The position numbers were made by a program, and so were the translations under genes. From the IMG/VR virus record IMGVR_UViG_3300009169_000013, positions 1 through 32,157 of that record: DNA of 32,157 nt, one strand, 5' to 3'. The DNA comes from a virus. The notes below the pieces were generated by a model that was not told the DNA's origin, did not search any database, and was given only the letters and a program-made list of their open reading frames with translations. Positions 28,789 to 32,157 of the stretch are shown here, piece after piece (within the stretch, counting starts at the first letter, position 1; each line of letters opens with the position of its first letter).

Positions 28789-31700
28789 ATGGCTGAAATA
28801 ATTATAATACCAAACTGGTCAGAAGAAGAGAGATATTACTTAGATGGTGATATTGACATGCTTTTAAATTTCAAAATACAAGATTTGAAAGATTTAAAAC
28901 GTGCCAGTACATATACTAAGTCCATAACTGTACCATTTTCAGCTAACAACAATGAAATATTCACTCAAATTTTCAATATAAATGTATTAGCTGGTTTTAA
29001 CCCTAAGAAAAAAAGCGATTGTATTGTCACTGAGGGTGGAGTGTTATTATCTTCTGGTTATTTACAGGTATTAGAGATAGATTTAACTAACAAAGTTTAT
29101 AAATGTGTATACTACGGTGAGAATGGGAACCTATTCGATGACATGGGTGAAAATTACATCACAGGTAATATAGATGCTACCGATAATATTGATTTTGATC
29201 AAGATATACACACACTAAATCAAGCGACCATGGAATCTGCGTGGAATGGCAATGAAAATTATGTATACACGCTAATTCAAGACGAAGTAAATCAACTAAC
29301 TCCCTCAAATTTCACAACAGGTATAGATGCTTACCGTTGGAAGATGATGTATAATGCAAAAAAAATATTTGATAGTATATTTATTAAACATGGTTATTCA
29401 TACAACTCCGATTTTTTAAACTCAGAAGACTTCACTAAACTATTTATTCTACCTGCTCTAACTACATCGGTTGGTGAACCATATGTACAGTGGAACAGAG
29501 ACCCATTATATAATCAACTTTTGGGTACAACTAACGATTCAGTGGTTCCAGAACTAACTAATCAAATAACAGATATAGTAGGTGGTAGCTATAACAGCAC
29601 AACTAACCGATTCAAAGTACCAGTAAAGGGTAAGTATCTTTCAACTGGTACAATAAATTTTTATAGATTAGGCCAAACGGTAAAGCTACCTACAATTAAC
29701 CCATTAGATAGTATAAAAGTAACATATAACATATATCGTGGTAACACACTAATATTTACGGACAAAATAGCACCTAATAAATTAGCACCAAAGGGTTATG
29801 ATGGTACTAATTGGTTGTATAATATGGTGTACAACTATCAGTGGAATAATGCTAATATATTTTCAGCTCAAAATTTATTACCTAATGATGAGATTGAGTT
29901 CGTTGTAACATGTGTGTACAATAACTCGCCTAATTCATATTTCATATCTAAGGCAGATATATCTGTACAAAGTTCAGTGTATGGTATTAACCCAGCATTT
30001 AATTTCTTAAATATTAAGCAAAAAGATTTCATAGGTGATATGTTTAAGATGTTTAATCTTTATATCACTCAAGATAAGACAAAGATAAGACATTTCTTAA
30101 TAGAACCACGAGACGCTTTTTATAAAAGTGGTAGAGTTGTAAGTGATTTACAATATGACGTATCTGATGTTGTTAATTTATCAACTTTAACTGACTTAAG
30201 TAACCAATCGTGGTTATTTACATATGCAAAAGGGGACGATTTATTTAATAAACAATTCTCCGAAGAGTATTCTGGAAGAGTATATGGTGATGTAAAAGTA
30301 GAGTTAGATATCGATTTTTTGAATGGTGAGAAGAAAATTGAGTTAAACGCTGTACCAACTATATTTCAAAATCAGTTCAGTAATGTATCACTTCCAAATG
30401 TAACAGAAGGAACTAAAGAAGGTGTGTTACGCTATGCGGTGTATGAAGGTTTCACGGAATTTAACCCACCACTTGTTGCCACATATAAATTTTATGGTGG
30501 TACAAGTGCTACATATAGCTCATTCCCACTATTTAATGATGACCCTATATTGTTCGCTAGTGTTTCAGATCAGTTAGACAGAGAAGATAGTTTATATTAC
30601 AACTATTACGAGAACGAAATTGAGACCTATGCGACACCTAGATCACATATTTTAACGTTAAATGTTAGAATTAATACAAAAATATTCACAAATTTTAATT
30701 TTAATGATGTTTTTTATTTTGAAATAGCTGACAATGCTGGCTATTATACATTATTATCAATAGATAATTACAACCCGACTGAAGATCAAGTCGTTAAGAT
30801 GACATTCCTAACATATTTTGGAAATGAAACTATACGCCCAATTTACAAACGTAAAAGATTTCCACTTTTTGGTAAAACAGATAGTGTAGGTAGAATTAAC
30901 AGAGGTGGTAAGATATATGTCGATGATGGTAACTATGATTTGAATTTTGTCGAGAACTATTCGGGAGGAGTAGTAGTAGGTAGAGATATAGTTATAGTAG
31001 GTGATACAAAAGACCCAATACTATTTGGTGATAATATAATAGTAGCACAAGGAGTTCAAAACCCTGTTGTGATGGGCGGTAGTGATATCTACATAGACGC
31101 TGATAATGTATCTATCGCTGGTTCTAATGGCGGCACATATAGCATACCAAACACATTCAACTTCGGCACACAAAACCCAGTACTGAGAAACACCATCACA
31201 TTAACTGAAATAACACCAACCGAAGGTATGATAGGTTATTCTACTTATTCAACTCCAGAGGTTTATTCAACAGGTCTTGCAATATATGAAGATGGTGAAT
31301 GGAAGCGCATCGGTGGAACTGGTGTTAGTGGTTCGAGCGGCACATCAGGCACATCAGGTGTAGATGGAAGTAGTGGCACAAGTGGTATAAGTGGCAGTAG
31401 CGGTAGCTCTGGTACTAGCGGAATCTCTGGCTCAAGCGGCTCTAGTGGAACTAGTGGCACATCAGGTTCCAGCGGTACATCAGGTCTAAATGGTAGTTCA
31501 GGAACTAGTGGAATATCAGGTTCCAGTGGCACATCGGGCACAAATGGCTCTAGCGGCACATCAGGCACATCAGGCACAAGCTTCTTGGTTGAAACTGTTT
31601 ATCAATTTGACCCATATTCAGGCTTAATTACTACTGCTGCTGACCGTGAATACGTTTTTTTAAATAACACACCTTGGGACGGTTTTATTACATCTCTAAC

Positions 31701-32157
31701 AACTGAAACAGAAGCTGGTTTTTGTGATATAGCAGTGCTAATCAATGGTGCAACCGCAACTGGTTTCGCCACTTCAAGTACCACATCACAAGCTGTTATA
31801 ACAGGTTCAGTTTCTTTCACAACAACTGATGATTTAAGTATATTAATATCGAATAATTCAAGTGCAACAGATCTAAATTACACGGTTGTTTTACAAAGAG
31901 ATGCTAATTTAGCTCAATCTGGTGCGGGAACTGGTTCGAGTGGCACTAGTGGCACAAGCGGTATAAATGGTAGTTCAGGAACTAGCGGAATATCAGGTTC
32001 GAGTGGAACTAGCGGCACATCAGGTATTGATGGTACTAGCGGTTCTAGCGGTAGCTCAGGCACTAGCGGAATATCAGGTTCTAGCGGCACATCAGGTATT
32101 GATGGCACTAGCGGTTCTAGCGGTAGCTCAGGCACTAGCGGAATATCAGGTTCTAGC
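28789..32157 (+). CDS. Large tail protein with Gly-X-Y repeats; runs off the right end
   Basis: The frame starts at ATG 28789 and is open to the window end; through the 103-base overlap it continues to the stop at 628, for 1297 residues. The N-terminal ~840 residues are globular: EIIIIPNWSEEERYYLDGDI, then STYTKSITVPFSANNNEIF, FNPKKKSDCIV and VYKCVYYGENGNLFDDM. This N-terminal pattern recurs in tail/baseplate proteins of Bacteroidetes phages. Gly-X-Y repeats begin near residue 841. A duplicated ~110-residue beta module follows (FLVETVYQFDPY to VLQRDANL, about 930-1042), then more Gly-X-Y and a C-terminal beta domain. Position between terminase and tape measure and the shared fibre module suggest a baseplate-fibre protein. 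It is partial only because of the window end. Confidence 0.85.
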   Translation, partial: MAEIIIIPNWSEEERYYLDGDIDMLLNFKIQDLKDLKRASTYTKSITVPFSANNNEIFTQIFNINVLAGFNPKKKSDCIVTEGGVLLSSGYLQVLEIDLTNKVYKCVYYGENGNLFDDMGENYITGNIDATDNIDFDQDIHTLNQATMESAWNGNENYVYTLIQDEVNQLTPSNFTTGIDAYRWKMMYNAKKIFDSIFIKHGYSYNSDFLNSEDFTKLFILPALTTSVGEPYVQWNRDPLYNQLLGTTNDSVVPELTNQITDIVGGSYNSTTNRFKVPVKGKYLSTGTINFYRLGQTVKLPTINPLDSIKVTYNIYRGNTLIFTDKIAPNKLAPKGYDGTNWLYNMVYNYQWNNANIFSAQNLLPNDEIEFVVTCVYNNSPNSYFISKADISVQSSVYGINPAFNFLNIKQKDFIGDMFKMFNLYITQDKTKIRHFLIEPRDAFYKSGRVVSDLQYDVSDVVNLSTLTDLSNQSWLFTYAKGDDLFNKQFSEEYSGRVYGDVKVELDIDFLNGEKKIELNAVPTIFQNQFSNVSLPNVTEGTKEGVLRYAVYEGFTEFNPPLVATYKFYGGTSATYSSFPLFNDDPILFASVSDQLDREDSLYYNYYENEIETYATPRSHILTLNVRINTKIFTNFNFNDVFYFEIADNAGYYTLLSIDNYNPTEDQVVKMTFLTYFGNETIRPIYKRKRFPLFGKTDSVGRINRGGKIYVDDGNYDLNFVENYSGGVVVGRDIVIVGDTKDPILFGDNIIVAQGVQNPVVMGGSDIYIDADNVSIAGSNGGTYSIPNTFNFGTQNPVLRNTITLTEITPTEGMIGYSTYSTPEVYSTGLAIYEDGEWKRIGGTGVSGSSGTSGTSGVDGSSGTSGISGSSGSSGTSGISGSSGSSGTSGTSGSSGTSGLNGSSGTSGISGSSGTSGTNGSSGTSGTSGTSFLVETVYQFDPYSGLITTAADREYVFLNNTPWDGFITSLTTETEAGFCDIAVLINGATATGFATSSTTSQAVITGSVSFTTTDDLSILISNNSSATDLNYTVVLQRDANLAQSGAGTGSSGTSGTSGINGSSGTSGISGSSGTSGTSGIDGTSGSSGSSGTSGISGSSGTSGIDGTSGSSGSSGTSGISGSS
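31312..31577 (+). repeat. Gly-X-Y coding block before the duplicated module
   Basis: Irregular 9- and 18-base repeats encode GVSGSSGTSG and related triplets with no proline. It is the left bracket of the module at 31580-31910. Confidence 0.9.
31580..31910 (+). repeat. Second copy of the ~110-codon beta module
   Basis: The encoded segment differs from the fibre-1 module at about 26 of 110 positions by eye, so about 76 percent identity. Conserved stretches include SQAVITGSVSF and NNSSATDLNYT. The DNA is also clearly related, so the duplication or exchange is fairly recent. Confidence 0.88.
31917..32157 (+). repeat. Gly-X-Y tandem repeat with 72-base period at the right end
   Basis: The same 18-base steps as at the left end build a nearly perfect 72-base super-unit, which is why the contig could break or close here. 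Unit number is uncertain from short-read-type assembly. Confidence 0.9.
32055..32157. repeat. Terminal direct repeat, right copy
   Basis: Identical to bases 1-103. The frame of the gene at 28789 places base 32055 at a third codon position, and base 1 has the same phase in the gene ending at 628. The join is therefore in frame. Confidence 0.8.

Noticed and set aside
1-32157. tRNA genes, integrase, lysogeny repressor
   Set aside because: No cloverleaf-like sequence, tyrosine or serine recombinase motif, or convincing repressor was seen. Absence by eye is not proof.

Overview
This window is a nearly complete tailed-phage genome, most likely from a siphovirus of a Bacteroidetes (Flavobacterium-like) host. 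The DNA is AT-rich. Start codons follow A-rich leaders with no Shine-Dalgarno sequence, and several structural proteins belong to families I associate with Bacteroidetes phages. The first 103 bases are identical to the last 103. Joining the ends keeps one reading frame open across the junction, so the molecule is probably circular or circularly permuted, with a unit of about 32,054 bp. No tRNA, rRNA, CRISPR, integrase, transposase or convincing endolysin was found.

Layout. The + strand carries one long late region that runs through the contig ends, from about 23,592 round to 15,942. In circular order it encodes a small lipoprotein, a T4 gp55-like late sigma factor, a second sigma/HTH-like protein, a membrane protein, a tail-assembly chaperone with an apparent -1 frameshift extension, the small and large terminase subunits, and a 1297-residue tail protein that spans the junction. 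These are followed by the tape measure, XkdF-like prohead protease, major capsid protein, tail tube, two large tail-fibre proteins, portal, head-tail connectors and a distal tail protein. The - strand (23,016 down to 15,950) is a compact early region: a small N-terminal gene, a primase-helicase, an HNH-like nuclease, several unknown small genes, an HNH/AP2 homing endonuclease and a DNA methyltransferase. A roughly 575-base control region (23,017-23,591) separates the two divergent units.

How it fits together. The early unit would replicate and methylate the DNA using host polymerase, since no phage DNA polymerase is seen. The two sigma-like proteins at the head of the late unit could redirect host RNA polymerase to the structural genes. 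Capsid assembly uses the protease, capsid and portal. The tail uses the tube, a 685-residue tape measure, the chaperone and Gly-X-Y-rich fibres.

The most unusual signal is a dispersed 15-base palindrome, GGTGT-NNNNN-ACACC. It occurs about 15 times: as a tandem array of five, as single intergenic copies, inside a terminator hairpin, and in frame inside two proteins as Gly-Val-Asn-Asn-Thr. As RNA it would be a 5-bp stem with a five-base loop, commonly GAAUA, which is the architecture of a lambdoid boxB hairpin. A second short palindrome family, GGTA-NNN-TACC, sits just downstream of two early genes and in the control region.
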